Notes: generated by a model from the letters alone, not told the origin. A stretch of 64,000 nucleotides of DNA from Algoriphagus halophilus (GCF_900129785.1 NZ_FSRC01000001.1:1054001-1118000), one strand, 5' to 3'; positions 17,284 to 27,308 are shown, counted from the first letter of the stretch. A program made the numbers and translations.

Positions 17284-18399
17284 ATGAAATCTAATTTTAG
17301 CAAAGTTGCCTATTTAGCACTGCTATTCGCAGTTTTTTCCTGTGGTACAAATCAGCAGGCAGGTCCACCTCCAGCTGCCGCAGTATCGGTAACAACGGTT
17401 CAAGTGGAAAGAAAGCCTGTGATTGGCATGGATGTTTACCCAGCTACCCTTGTCCCTTTGAATGAAGTGGAAATCCGGCCTCAAATCAGTGGCTACATCA
17501 CCAATATTTACATCAAAGATGGTCAGGAAGTAAAGAAAGGTCAGAATCTCTATGAGATTGACAGAAGCAAGTATGCTGCAGCACTTCAACAAGCAGAAGC
17601 CAATCTTGCCAGCGCAAAAGCAAATCTCGATAAACTGGAGAAGGATCTGGAGCGGTATAAAAGATTGGATGAACAAGATGCGATTGCCAAGCAACAATTG
17701 GATCACGCGCAGACGGCCGTTTTGGATGCGAAATCTCAAATGGCATTTGCCAATGCCCAATTGGAATCTGCTAAAACTGATTATTCCTATTCTGTTTTGA
17801 AAGCTCCTTTTGATGGCAGGGTAGGTATTTCCCAAGTGCGTTTAGGAGCTCAGGTTTCTCCGGGTCAACCGCTTTTGAATACGCTGTCTTCTACTGATCC
17901 TATGGCCCTGAATTTTGTGATCAATGAAAAAGAAATTCCGCGTTTTAACAAGCTGTTGAAATCAACTGATATTCCAGATTCCCTAATGACTATCGAATTG
18001 AGTGATGGGAGTATTTATCCTTTCCAAGGGACCTTGACCACTATGGATCGTGCAGTAGGCCGTCAATCAGGTACCATCAACCTTCGGGTAAATTTTCCCA
18101 ATCCCAATCAGGATTTGATCGCTGGAATGACTGTGAATTTAAGGGTGCTCAATGAGGATATTGGGGACCAGATTACAATCCCGTATAGATCCGTAACAGA
18201 GCAAATGGGTGAATATTTTGTGTACGTAGTCCAACCTGATAATACCGTGAAGCAACAAGTGGTTCAATTGGGTACACAAATTGGCAATGAAATCGTCGTT
18301 CGAGGCGGATTGGAGGAAGGTTCGAAAATTGTCGTTACTGGTATCCAAAATCTACGTGAAGGGGCGCAAATCGTAGAGCAATCGACCCAAGTTCAATAA
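17284..18399 (+). CDS. RND efflux periplasmic adaptor (membrane fusion protein), lipoprotein
   Basis: A 371-residue HlyD/AcrA-type adaptor. The lipobox VFSC puts the lipidated cysteine at residue 20, so it is anchored to a membrane. Domain order is lipoyl half-motif (ISGYITNIYIKDGQEVKKGQ), alpha-helical hairpin rich in Ala/Gln/Lys (about 95-150), second lipoyl half (APFDGRVGISQVRLGAQVSPGQ), beta-barrel, and membrane-proximal domain. It bridges the TolC-like channel (31 bp upstream) and the RND pump (31 bp downstream). Confidence 0.93.
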   Translation: MKSNFSKVAYLALLFAVFSCGTNQQAGPPPAAAVSVTTVQVERKPVIGMDVYPATLVPLNEVEIRPQISGYITNIYIKDGQEVKKGQNLYEIDRSKYAAALQQAEANLASAKANLDKLEKDLERYKRLDEQDAIAKQQLDHAQTAVLDAKSQMAFANAQLESAKTDYSYSVLKAPFDGRVGISQVRLGAQVSPGQPLLNTLSSTDPMALNFVINEKEIPRFNKLLKSTDIPDSLMTIELSDGSIYPFQGTLTTMDRAVGRQSGTINLRVNFPNPNQDLIAGMTVNLRVLNEDIGDQITIPYRSVTEQMGEYFVYVVQPDNTVKQQVVQLGTQIGNEIVVRGGLEEGSKIVVTGIQNLREGAQIVEQSTQVQ

Positions 18400-18430
18400 T
18401 TTCTTTTTACACGACTTGATTAATTAACCA

Positions 18431-21400
18431 ATGATATCAGACGTATTTATAAAACGGCCTGTCACCGCAATGGTCATCTCCATTGTCCTGGTGATGGTCG
18501 GGGTCTTAGCCATCCTAAACCTTCCTGTTACCCAATACCCCAATATCACTCCACCAGTGGTTTCAGTATCGGCTAATTATACAGGGGCAGATGCAAAGAC
18601 TGTGGAGCAAACTGTAGCTACCCCTATAGAAACCCAAGTGAATGGTACTCCCGGAATGGCTTATATCTCTTCCAACAATACCAGTACCGGCCAAATGCAA
18701 ATGGACGTTACGTTTGAAGTAGGGACAGATATTGATATTGCCACTTTGGATGTGCAAAACCGGGTTTCTATCGCAGAACCGGCTTTACCTGAAGCAGTTC
18801 GTAGGCTCGGGGTAGTGGTTCGAAAAAGAAATCCATCCATTATGATGGTGTTGAGCATTACTTCGCCGAATGGGACCCATGATAGCAAGTTCTTATCCAA
18901 TTATGCCAATATTTTCATCAAAGATGCTTTGCTCCGTGTCAATGGAGTGGGGGATATCACCGCGATCGGACAGGATTTCAGTATGCGTGTTTGGCTTCAG
19001 CCGGATAAATTGGCACAGTATGGGATTTCTGCCAGAGAAGTAACCACAGCGATCCAAGAGCAAAACTTGCAAGTGGCAGCTGGTACGGTAGGAAGTATGC
19101 CTCAATTTGATTCCCAAGCTTTTGAATATCCGATTACTGTCAATGGTAGATTGGAAAGAGCGGAGGAATTTGAGGACATCGTCTTGAGGACAAATCCTCA
19201 AGATGGAACCTTGGTGTATTTAAGGGATGTGGCCAGAATTGAATTAGGTCAATTTGATTATGGTAGGTATTCCACCTTGGATGGAGAAGAATCTGCCATT
19301 CTATTGATTTATCAAGCTCCAGGAAGTAATGCGCTTGAGACTGCCGAGGGAGTATATGCTGCGTTGGAAGAACTTCAGAAATCGTTCCCTACGGATATGA
19401 AATACACAGTTCCATTTGAATCGGTATCTGTGGTGGAAGTTTCCATTGATGAGGTGCTTCATACCTTTGGAGAGGCTCTTCTTTTGGTGGTCATTGTGGT
19501 GTTCTTATTCCTTCAGAGCTGGAGAGCTACTTTAGTTCCCGTGCTGGCAATTCCGGTATCCATCATTGGTACCTTTATATTTTTCCCTCTGCTTGGGTTT
19601 ACGATCAATACATTAACACTATTCGGCTTCGTATTGGCAATTGGTATAGTGGTGGATGATGCCATTGTGGTAGTGGAAGCGGTTCAGCATTACATAGATT
19701 CCAAAAAGATTTCTGCCAAGGAGGCCACTCGATTGGCGATGAAGGATATTACTGCTCCTGTAATTGCCATTGCCTTGATTTTGGCCGCAGTGTTTATTCC
19801 GGTGGGATTTATTCCTGGAATTGTAGGTAGAATGTATCAGCAATTTGCCATCACCATTGCTATTTCGGTGTTGATTTCTGCCTTTGTTGCCCTGAGTTTG
19901 ACCCCTGCCTTATGTACGCTGTTGTTGAAGCCTTCTGAGGTGAATGAAAAAGGGAAAGGGTTGAATAAGTTCTTCTACAAGTTTAACCAATGGTTTGATC
20001 GAACCACCCAGTCTTATACTTCTGGAGTAAAAGGAGCGATCAAAAAAGCACCACTTATGCTGATTCTACTGGTGTGTATTTTTGTTGGAACGTTCGGCTT
20101 ATTCCAGACCAAACCAACAGGTTTCTTACCTACTGAAGATGAGGGTAGATTGTATGTGACCTTGCAATTGCCAGAGGGTGCTGCAAGTAACCGTACTCAG
20201 GAGGTCATGCAGAAAATGAACAATATTTTTGCTGAAACAGAAGGGATTAACCATGTGACTGGTATTGGTGGATTGAATGTGATCAACTTCTCTTTCAAAC
20301 CAAATGCAGCTACTTTCTTTGTTCAGATGGATCCTTGGGACCAGAGAACAGAGCCTTCTCTTCAGCTGGGGGGCATGTTGGCGACTTTGAATCAAAAATT
20401 TGCAGCGATCACAGAAGGGAATATCGTAGTGGTACCACCGCCGGCTATTCCTGGCTTAGGAAGAACGGGTGGATTCAGCTTCATGTTGGAACAACGGTCC
20501 AGTACAGGAGATATCAAGGAATTTGAGGCTGCATTGGGTAAGTTCTTGGCAGCAGCCAATCAGCGACCTGAGATTGCGATGGCTTATAGTTTCTTTACTG
20601 CCAAAACGCCTGGATACCACGTGACTGTAGACCGTGAGAAGGCGAAGAAGCTCGGTGTTCCATTGACTGAAATTTTCACTACCATGTCTAATTACATGGG
20701 TAGTTCCTATGTAAATGATTTTACCAGATACGGAAGGAACTTCCGGGTAGTCGCACAGGCCGATACAGCTTATAGAGCAGGGATCAATAACCTGGAGCAA
20801 TATTACGTGAAAAGCACGGGAGGTGAATCCGTTCCTTTGAGTGCATTGATCAATTATGAGGTCGTAGAAAATGCACCTGTGATTTCTCACTATAACTTGT
20901 TCCGCTCTGCGGAAGTCAATGGAAATGCAGCTCCAGGCTACAGTAGTGGTCAAGCTCTAGCAGCTTTAGAGGAAGTGGCAGCAGAAGTGCTTCCAGCCGG
21001 TTATGGCTATGATTTCTCTGGTTTAAGCCGGGAAGAACTTTCCTCAGGGAATAGGACCATTCTGATTTTCGCCTTGGCCATCGTACTGGTTTCTCTGTTG
21101 TTGGCGGCCTTATATGAAAGCTGGTCTGTACCATTTTCAGTTCTCTTGGCATTGCCTTTGGGAGCATTTGGAGCCATCATAGCCTTGCATTTCCTGCCAA
21201 AGCTAGATAATAACGTCTATGCCCAAATTGGTCTGATTACGCTGATCGGTCTGGCAGCAAAAAATGCCATCCTGATTGTGGAATTTGCTAAAGAAAGGGT
21301 AGATGTTGGCATGCCATTGATCAAGGCTACTTTGGATGCAGTAAGATTGAGATTACGTCCGATCATTATGACCTCTCTTGCATTTATCCTCGGGGTAGTT

Positions 21401-21604
21401 CCACTGGCAATTTCAAATGGAGCGGGAGCCGTGGCTAGACAGACTATTGGTTGGACGGTAATTGGAGGAATGATGGCAGCGACTTTCCTTGCTATTTTCT
21501 TCGTACCGGTATTGTATGTGGTGATTACCAAAATCGCCTATGGCAAGAAGACTTTAGCCGAGCTAGAAGCGAATTATGATCCAAATGCGCATTTACATCA
21601 TTAA
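18431..21604 (+). CDS. HAE1-family RND efflux pump (AcrB-like)
   Basis: A 1057-residue inner membrane transporter of the usual length for hydrophobic/amphiphilic efflux RND proteins. It begins MISDVFIKRPVTAMVISI, carries twelve helices in two halves with large periplasmic loops, and has the GIVVDDAIVVVEAV helix with the two proton-relay Asp residues, plus PALCTLLLKP and later AAKNAILIVEFAKE. It exports small amphiphilic compounds by proton antiport through the adaptor and channel encoded just upstream. Drug range cannot be read from sequence. A strong terminator follows 22 bp after the stop. Confidence 0.95.
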   Translation: MISDVFIKRPVTAMVISIVLVMVGVLAILNLPVTQYPNITPPVVSVSANYTGADAKTVEQTVATPIETQVNGTPGMAYISSNNTSTGQMQMDVTFEVGTDIDIATLDVQNRVSIAEPALPEAVRRLGVVVRKRNPSIMMVLSITSPNGTHDSKFLSNYANIFIKDALLRVNGVGDITAIGQDFSMRVWLQPDKLAQYGISAREVTTAIQEQNLQVAAGTVGSMPQFDSQAFEYPITVNGRLERAEEFEDIVLRTNPQDGTLVYLRDVARIELGQFDYGRYSTLDGEESAILLIYQAPGSNALETAEGVYAALEELQKSFPTDMKYTVPFESVSVVEVSIDEVLHTFGEALLLVVIVVFLFLQSWRATLVPVLAIPVSIIGTFIFFPLLGFTINTLTLFGFVLAIGIVVDDAIVVVEAVQHYIDSKKISAKEATRLAMKDITAPVIAIALILAAVFIPVGFIPGIVGRMYQQFAITIAISVLISAFVALSLTPALCTLLLKPSEVNEKGKGLNKFFYKFNQWFDRTTQSYTSGVKGAIKKAPLMLILLVCIFVGTFGLFQTKPTGFLPTEDEGRLYVTLQLPEGAASNRTQEVMQKMNNIFAETEGINHVTGIGGLNVINFSFKPNAATFFVQMDPWDQRTEPSLQLGGMLATLNQKFAAITEGNIVVVPPPAIPGLGRTGGFSFMLEQRSSTGDIKEFEAALGKFLAAANQRPEIAMAYSFFTAKTPGYHVTVDREKAKKLGVPLTEIFTTMSNYMGSSYVNDFTRYGRNFRVVAQADTAYRAGINNLEQYYVKSTGGESVPLSALINYEVVENAPVISHYNLFRSAEVNGNAAPGYSSGQALAALEEVAAEVLPAGYGYDFSGLSREELSSGNRTILIFALAIVLVSLLLAALYESWSVPFSVLLALPLGAFGAIIALHFLPKLDNNVYAQIGLITLIGLAAKNAILIVEFAKERVDVGMPLIKATLDAVRLRLRPIIMTSLAFILGVVPLAISNGAGAVARQTIGWTVIGGMMAATFLAIFFVPVLYVVITKIAYGKKTLAELEANYDPNAHLHH

Positions 21605-21626
21605 TTAGAACAGCTTAAAATGAATC

Positions 21627-21667
21627 AAACCTCTCGGTAACAAGTAACTTATCGAGAGGTTTTTTTA
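21627..21667 (+). terminator. Intrinsic terminator of the RND efflux operon
   Basis: Stem ACCTCTCG/CGAGAGGT with a 16-base loop, followed by a run of seven T. It lies just after the RND gene. Confidence 0.9.
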
Positions 21668-21701
21668 TATCAGAGAGGAAGAAACAGGTGTACAGCTAAT
21701 G

Positions 21702-22802
21702 TTAATTATTAACAGTATCTGAAAACTTAATTGCTATGGAGGTCCCGATGATAAAGTTATTATTGGAGAAACTGGTTTTAGTTTCAAAAACACTGTCTTT
21801 ACTATGCAACCAACGTCCTTCTAGTCTACCTACAATGTTTTTAACAGGAGAGTAGTCTATGTTTAATGAAATTCCTGTAGTAAGGAAACCGTTGAACGTA
21901 TTGGTTGGAATGATGATTCCTGATTTGTCTTGGTAGTATTCTGCTCGTATAGCCGTTTTCCAGGACTTGTTGATTACATATTGGCTGATGATGATTGGAC
22001 TAAACCAGAGATTATAATCAGAACTTCCATTTTCATTTTGCTGGAAACCAAAATCAAAAGCGGTAATCAGGTTAATCTTTTCTGTCAATTGGAAAATCCC
22101 ATAAAGGTCATTAAAATACCGCATTCTTCTAGTGCTATCTGGATCATCTGTGCCAATAAAAGTACTCCAGTTCAAGGATATTTTTTCTGAAGGGCTATAG
22201 GTGATTTGGGATCCAAAACTGGGTAATGAATTTCCTTCCAATCGCTGAATGCGCTGCCAACCGTTTACAATGAGAGCTGCTATTTCCCAATTTTCATGGG
22301 GGTTGAAAGTTAGTTTTGCCCCAGTTAAAAAATAGGGTGAATTTTCAGCTAAGAGGGAACGAGTTAAAGTCAAGTTATCCATTGAAATTGCGCTTTCAAA
22401 TCCAATATGAGAAGGTAGTACTCCTGCATCCAACCATAAATTATTTTTCCTGTTAAGGGAAATCCCAATAGTTGCTTCAAAAATATTTTTTAAAACCCCT
22501 GGTTCTGCGGCATAATTATCATTCGCATAGGTTCCAGTTTGAAATGCGAAATTGGCGCGATATTTCAGGTGTTCTACGCCAAATTTCACCAATCCTAAAT
22601 TCAAGTTAAACTCGTTGTGTCGATTGTGATTGAATAAAAATGGCTGTCTTTCGGTGCTGGATGGTCGATTAAAGTCATATACATAAAATACATCAGCAAA
22701 GCCCAAAATGTTGATCTGAGGTTTTTGATTCCAAGTACTATCCACTTGCGCGGACAAGTTGAAACTGATTAAAAAGAGAGCAAAATTAACATACTGCTTC
22801 AT
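21702..22802 (-). CDS. Outer membrane beta-barrel porin, BBP2-like
   Basis: A 366-residue exported beta-barrel protein with signal peptide ending LSAQ. Alternating amphipathic strands run to the C-terminus, and the early INILGFADVFYVYDFNRP and later FQTGTYANDNY and GFESAISMDNLTLTRSLLAE stretches match the putative beta-barrel porin-2 family (PF07642, OmpL-like). It probably forms a general or solute-selective pore. It has no tight neighbour on its strand. The cargo is unknown. Confidence 0.8.
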   Translation of the reverse strand: MKQYVNFALFLISFNLSAQVDSTWNQKPQINILGFADVFYVYDFNRPSSTERQPFLFNHNRHNEFNLNLGLVKFGVEHLKYRANFAFQTGTYANDNYAAEPGVLKNIFEATIGISLNRKNNLWLDAGVLPSHIGFESAISMDNLTLTRSLLAENSPYFLTGAKLTFNPHENWEIAALIVNGWQRIQRLEGNSLPSFGSQITYSPSEKISLNWSTFIGTDDPDSTRRMRYFNDLYGIFQLTEKINLITAFDFGFQQNENGSSDYNLWFSPIIISQYVINKSWKTAIRAEYYQDKSGIIIPTNTFNGFLTTGISLNIDYSPVKNIVGRLEGRWLHSKDSVFETKTSFSNNNFIIGTSIAIKFSDTVNN

Positions 22803-22939
22803 CTTCCAATTTTCATTTCTGCGAACGGGTTTATTGAATATAGCAAAAGAGATTTTAATAGTTTTTCAAAGCTATTTCTTGATTCAATATGGCTTCAAAC
22901 ACCCCATCTAGGCTATGTGAGCAATATTTAAGGTTGTAA

Positions 22940-23056
22940 TTTTCTAGTATTCAAGATAAAAATATAATCCTTTAGGTTTATTGCGCATCATGTGGACCTT
23001 GTAAAACTGCTGCCAATGAGAACAGTATTTTCTATGTAAGTCTAACCTTTAGGTAA
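22940..23056 (+). pseudogene. Possible thioredoxin-like gene remnant
   Basis: The 407 bp between the porin (ends upstream at 22802) and the symporter (23210) hold no intact gene. One plus-strand frame encodes KNIIL, an in-frame TAG at 22973-22975, then VYCASCGPCKTAANEN, and stops at 23054-23056. A hydrophobic strand followed by CGPCK is the thioredoxin active-site signature, but no complete domain surrounds it. It may be a decayed fragment or a chance match; nothing else in this stretch is recognisable except the terminator at 23112. Confidence 0.3.
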
Positions 23057-23111
23057 GGATAAATGAAATGAAATAGAGTTACTGAATTACTTTTTAGATT
23101 TCCCTTAATAA

Positions 23112-23143
23112 ATAAAAAAGCCGACAATTAACTTGTCGGCTCT
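23112..23143 (-). terminator. Intrinsic terminator of the Na+/alanine symporter gene
   Basis: On the minus strand, stem GCCGACAAGT/ATTGTCGGC-type pairing (GCCGACAA with TTGTCGGC) is followed by TTTTTTATT. It lies 67 bp after the symporter stop. Confidence 0.88.
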
Positions 23144-23209
23144 TGAGTATGTCACCTTAAAATAAGGCTTTACTAATTGATGTTTTCTACATCAACCTCT
23201 GTTTAAATA

Positions 23210-24631
23210 CTATTTCCAGAAATCAGCATTATCAATACCCGCATCCTTGGCAATAAAGACTGGATCTTTCCCCTCTTTTTTCTGCTTTTTGTAGTCTTTA
23301 AATGCTTTCATCGCTGGTTTTCTCAGTAGAAGGATTGCGATTACGTTGAGCCAAGCCATCATTCCAACTCCGATGTCACCCATGGTCCATGCCAGAGCAG
23401 CTGTTTTGATAGAGCCATAAAAAGTAGCGATAAGAATTGCTACTCTAAGTACCCAAATAGCCCATTTGTTATTGGACTTTCTGATCAAATAGCTCAGGTT
23501 AGTTTCAGCAATATAGTAATATGCCATGATGGTGGTAAAGGCAAAGAACAGGAGGGAAACAGCCACGAAACCTTTACCTAAAGCAGGGAAGTGAGTTCCC
23601 ACGGCAAACTGAGTGTATTCTGGTCCAAAGGAGACCCCAGGAAGATTTTCTACAATGAAACCACCTTCAGGGTTCAATACATTGTATTGGCCTGTAAACA
23701 AGATCATCAAAGCAGTGGCAGTACAAACGAAGATGGTATCTACATAAACTGAAAATGATTGAACCAAGCCTTGCTTCACTGGATGCGAAACCTCTGCAGC
23801 TGCGGCGGCATGCGGTGCAGTACCTTGACCTGCTTCATTGGAATAAATTCCTCTTTTTACTCCCCATGCAATGGCCATCCCGAAAACTCCAGAAAAGGCA
23901 GCTTCCAAGTTCAGTGCGGATTTGATGATCAGGGCAAAGATGGAAGGTACTTCAGCTATATTCATCAAGATGATTACTACCGCCATTAAAATATAGGCTG
24001 CGGCCATAAATGGAATAACCACTTCTGCCACTTTACTGATTCTTTTCACTCCTCCAAGGATGATTAAGGCCAGGAAAGCAGTGATAATGATTCCAGTATA
24101 TAAAACAGGGATATCAAATGCATTTTCTACACTTAAGGCAATACTATTACTTTGTACTCCAGGCATAAATAGGGCAGTAGCAAGGATGGTTGCAAATGCA
24201 AACACCATGGCATACCATTTTAACCCTAATCCTTTTTCAATGTAATAAGCAGGACCACCTCTATATTCCCCATTATCTACTTCTTTATAAATCTGCCCAA
24301 GAGTAGATTCCACAAATGCAGAAGCCGCACCAAGAAAAGCAATCACCCACATCCAGAAAATTGCGCCAGGTCCACCCATGGCGATGGCAGTGGCTACACC
24401 TGCAATATTACCAGTTCCTACTCTTCCTGATATCGCGATGGCAAAGGCCTGAAAAGAAGAAACTCCTTTTTCAGAGGATTCACCTTTGAAAAGGAGTTGT
24501 ATCATTTCCTTGAAATAAGTGACTTGAAGGAATTTGGTCACAAATGAAAAATAGATCCCTGCCCCAAGACATAATAAAATTAAGGCATCACTCCATACTA
24601 CAGCATTAATTGCTTCTACAATTTCTTTCAT
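23210..24631 (-). CDS. Sodium:alanine/glycine symporter, AGCS family
   Basis: A 473-residue inner membrane transporter of the AGCS (AlsT/DagA) family. Signature stretches are the N-terminal GRVGTGNIAGVATAIAMGGPGAIFWMW and the central GIYSNEAGQGTAPHAAAAAEVSHPVKQG, which line the Na+ and substrate sites. Roughly ten to eleven helices are seen. It imports alanine, glycine or a related small amino acid with Na+. The gene upstream on the same strand encodes a glutamate-receptor-like channel (218-bp gap), a suggestive but unproven amino-acid-related pairing. A strong terminator follows. Confidence 0.93.
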   Translation of the reverse strand: MKEIVEAINAVVWSDALILLCLGAGIYFSFVTKFLQVTYFKEMIQLLFKGESSEKGVSSFQAFAIAISGRVGTGNIAGVATAIAMGGPGAIFWMWVIAFLGAASAFVESTLGQIYKEVDNGEYRGGPAYYIEKGLGLKWYAMVFAFATILATALFMPGVQSNSIALSVENAFDIPVLYTGIIITAFLALIILGGVKRISKVAEVVIPFMAAAYILMAVVIILMNIAEVPSIFALIIKSALNLEAAFSGVFGMAIAWGVKRGIYSNEAGQGTAPHAAAAAEVSHPVKQGLVQSFSVYVDTIFVCTATALMILFTGQYNVLNPEGGFIVENLPGVSFGPEYTQFAVGTHFPALGKGFVAVSLLFFAFTTIMAYYYIAETNLSYLIRKSNNKWAIWVLRVAILIATFYGSIKTAALAWTMGDIGVGMMAWLNVIAILLLRKPAMKAFKDYKKQKKEGKDPVFIAKDAGIDNADFWK

Positions 24632-24848
24632 TTTTTATTTGTATACTTCTAAATCTATAAAGTTCTCGATTGCTTGGGTTTATTTTAAACCCGAAGAAAG
24701 CAAAAATTCCCCTATTAATTGAGAAGAATCGTTTTAAAAGGGCTTAATTCATGATTGAAAGCCATTGAAAAGTATGTAGCATTGGAAAAAGCTTATTTTT
24801 TGAAAAGATTATTTAATTCTTTCGCTAGCAAATTTCAATTTTGTTCAG

Positions 24849-25949
24849 CTACTCGTCTTTATCTAAATACCCATTGATGATTTTTTCGATTTCTTGATTT
24901 TCGGAAAGTTCGAGAAGGGCTCTATTGACCTCATAAATCAAATCGGACTCAACAGGGAATGCAAATCCATAACCTTGTTTGAAATATTCTGCCTTAGCGA
25001 TGTACAGGTTTTCGGGGTGATTTTGTTTCGTGTAATAAAGAAGTTGGGGTCTATCAAACACAACTGCTTCTACCTCCTTCGCAAGTAATTTATCCATGGC
25101 CTCCTGAAGCGAACTTGACTCCACGGCTTTGGCTTTATTCTCTTTTAAAAAGTTGACAGCTGGGGAATTCATCAGTGTGCCTGCCTTTTTTTGGGAAAGT
25201 TCTTCTATGTGAAGAATGGTGGATGTTCCCATGGAATTAATGGTCAATGTGCTGGCAATTCCTGCGACCATGGATGTAGCAAAAATTAAAGAAGTTAAAA
25301 TCCAGGTACCGGTAATTATCCTGCCCCAGAGGGTGACTGGAGCCTTGTCCCCATATCCAACCGTGCTCATGGTTACGATAGCTAGCCACATCCCGTTTCC
25401 AATTCCATTTACTGGTTCTTTGGGAAATTGATCGGGAGAATTTTTTCTTTCAGCAAGCCAAAGCAGAGTTCCTACAATGGCTAAAATGAACAAAAATATT
25501 CCAACCGCTATTACTAATTGAAGACTAAAAAACGGTTCGATTTTTTTCCAAAAAGAGAGCTCTTCATTTCTGGATACAATTGATAAACTAGAATTGTAAA
25601 ATGGCTGGGAGAACCGCATATTTTCCAGTCTAGTTGAGGTAATGCTGATAGGGCCCACTACCACATCCACCTTGTTTTGACTAAGGTCGGAAAGTGCATG
25701 TTCCACTTGATCAAAGTATTGGTAAGTAAAAACCCAATTTTTTTTGGCAGCTAATTCCTCCCAAATCTCGACCGCAATTCCTTCTGAATCGGAGTTGCTC
25801 GGAAAAACGAAAGGCTGGCTACCTGCTACTCCAACCAATAACGTGTCTGAGGTAGAAGACTCAGTTTGTGCCAAAAGATTGGGCCTTTGGAAGCAAAATA
25901 ATAAAAGAAAAAAAATAGTGTGGACGTAAATACTTGTTGATCTCGACAT
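24849..25949 (-). CDS. GluR0-type ligand-gated K+ channel (prokaryotic ionotropic glutamate receptor)
   Basis: A 366-residue protein with the domain order of bacterial ionotropic glutamate receptors. It has a signal peptide (about 1-28), lobe 1 of a type-3 solute-binding domain (about 35-135), TM1 (143-165), a pore loop with selectivity filter TVGYGD (Thr196-Asp201), TM2 (about 208-234), and lobe 2 (about 245-360). The TVGYG filter is that of K+ channels and matches cyanobacterial GluR0. Ligand lobes contain the usual EGIAVEIWEELA and PISITSTR segments, the latter with the amino-acid-binding Arg. It should open to K+ on binding an extracellular amino acid; which one is unknown. Confidence 0.88.
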   Translation of the reverse strand: MSRSTSIYVHTIFFLLLFCFQRPNLLAQTESSTSDTLLVGVAGSQPFVFPSNSDSEGIAVEIWEELAAKKNWVFTYQYFDQVEHALSDLSQNKVDVVVGPISITSTRLENMRFSQPFYNSSLSIVSRNEELSFWKKIEPFFSLQLVIAVGIFLFILAIVGTLLWLAERKNSPDQFPKEPVNGIGNGMWLAIVTMSTVGYGDKAPVTLWGRIITGTWILTSLIFATSMVAGIASTLTINSMGTSTILHIEELSQKKAGTLMNSPAVNFLKENKAKAVESSSLQEAMDKLLAKEVEAVVFDRPQLLYYTKQNHPENLYIAKAEYFKQGYGFAFPVESDLIYEVNRALLELSENQEIEKIINGYLDKDE

Positions 25950-26138
25950 GAAAATTTAGTTATGAAGATTTCGATTTGATCCAGGTGATGCCTTCTGAAA
26001 AGGCATGGATTGGACCCTCAGGTGATTAACAATGAAGGAAGAGTTTGATCATTCAACCATCAATTGATCATACCAAAAATCTTAACCAAATCAAAAAACA
26101 GAAGGTATTACTGGTTGTTTGGGGGAAAGTTTATTCCA

Positions 26139-27308
26139 TTAGTGGCTAAATTTGTAAATCTTATCATCAAATCCACAGATGTACAATTCTTGGTTTTGGT
26201 CCACTCCAAAAGAAGAAATAGCAAAATCCGTATCAAAAAGTTCTGTATTGACGGGACTGGATGGATTGCTGATATCCAAACTCCAGATTCTACCTGAGAC
26301 ATAATCTGCATAGATATATAAACCCTGTAATTCTTGGATGCTTGGGCCTCTGTAAACATAGCCACCCGTTACTGAAATGTCACCTTTGGAGCGGTCATAT
26401 TCCCAAACGGGCAATTCCAAACCCGTTTGATTGCAATTTGAGGAATTAAAGCAATGAAACCCTTCCATGGTATTCCATCCATAATTTCCTCCTTTTTGGA
26501 TGAGGTCAATTTCTTCGTATCTATTTTGTCCTACATCTCCCACCCAAAGCTGGCCATTTTGCGAATCAAAGCTAAATCGCCAAGGGTTTCGTAGCCCATA
26601 GGCATAGATTTCTTCTCTGAACCCTTGATTGTTGTTGATAAAAGGATTGTCAGATGGAATAGCATAGTTGTCAGCTCCATTCGTTTGATCTACATCGATC
26701 CTTAAAATAGTGCCAAGTAAGGTGTTTCTATTTTGTCCGTTTCCTTTTGGGTCACCACCACTTCCTCCATCACCTACAGCTATATACAAAAAGCCATCAG
26801 GTCCAAAAGAGATTTGACCTCCATTATGATTGGAATAGGGTTGTTCAAATTCCAAAAGCACCAATTCGCTACTTGGGTCTGCTTGATTAGGGTTTGCAGA
26901 AGAAACAGAGAATCGGGAAATTACTGTTCTATTAGGGCTGGATGCAGTATAATTCACATAAAAGTAGCCATTACTGGAATAATTAGGGTGGAATGCCAAG
27001 CCCAATAGGCCTTCCTCGTTTCCAGAATCATCCACCTGAGCTTCAATGTCGAGAAAGGTTGATTTGGAAGTGACAGTTGATTCATTTTGGAAGACTGAAA
27101 TCACTCCTCGTTGCTCTACTACAAACACACGATTGGTATTGTCTCCTGCATTTTGAAAATCCACGGGTCTAGTGAACGAAAGACCCGGAAAGGCCTCTAC
27201 TACGGCTAAATTTCCAGTTGGGGTAGAGGGATTGGAAGAGGTGCTTTGTGAACAAGCCTCATGGAAAAATAAGGTCAAAAGGAGAAAAGTTTGGATAGAT
27301 TTTTTCAT
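26139..27308 (-). CDS. PQQ-dependent sugar dehydrogenase family protein (soluble GDH/HHIP-like beta-propeller)
   Basis: A 389-residue exported six-bladed beta-propeller of the glucose/sorbosone dehydrogenase family (PF07995). Family landmarks are FTRPVDFQNAGD near the start, LGLAFHPNYSSNGYFYVNYT, SNHNGGQISFGPDGFLYIAVGDGG with the catalytic His, GLRNPWRFSFD and WVGDVGQNRYEEI. The N-terminus has a hydrophobic stretch ending HEACSQ; the Cys could be lipidated although the lipobox is atypical. It would oxidise a sugar in the periplasm or at the cell surface if PQQ is available. It is a single gene. Confidence 0.85.
   Translation of the reverse strand: MKKSIQTFLLLTLFFHEACSQSTSSNPSTPTGNLAVVEAFPGLSFTRPVDFQNAGDNTNRVFVVEQRGVISVFQNESTVTSKSTFLDIEAQVDDSGNEEGLLGLAFHPNYSSNGYFYVNYTASSPNRTVISRFSVSSANPNQADPSSELVLLEFEQPYSNHNGGQISFGPDGFLYIAVGDGGSGGDPKGNGQNRNTLLGTILRIDVDQTNGADNYAIPSDNPFINNNQGFREEIYAYGLRNPWRFSFDSQNGQLWVGDVGQNRYEEIDLIQKGGNYGWNTMEGFHCFNSSNCNQTGLELPVWEYDRSKGDISVTGGYVYRGPSIQELQGLYIYADYVSGRIWSLDISNPSSPVNTELFDTDFAISSFGVDQNQELYICGFDDKIYKFSH

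Noticed and set aside
26064-26297. Plus-strand frame opposite the 3' end of the sugar dehydrogenase
   Set aside because: It is the complement of an intact beta-propeller gene, has no homologous motifs and no neighbours in an operon.
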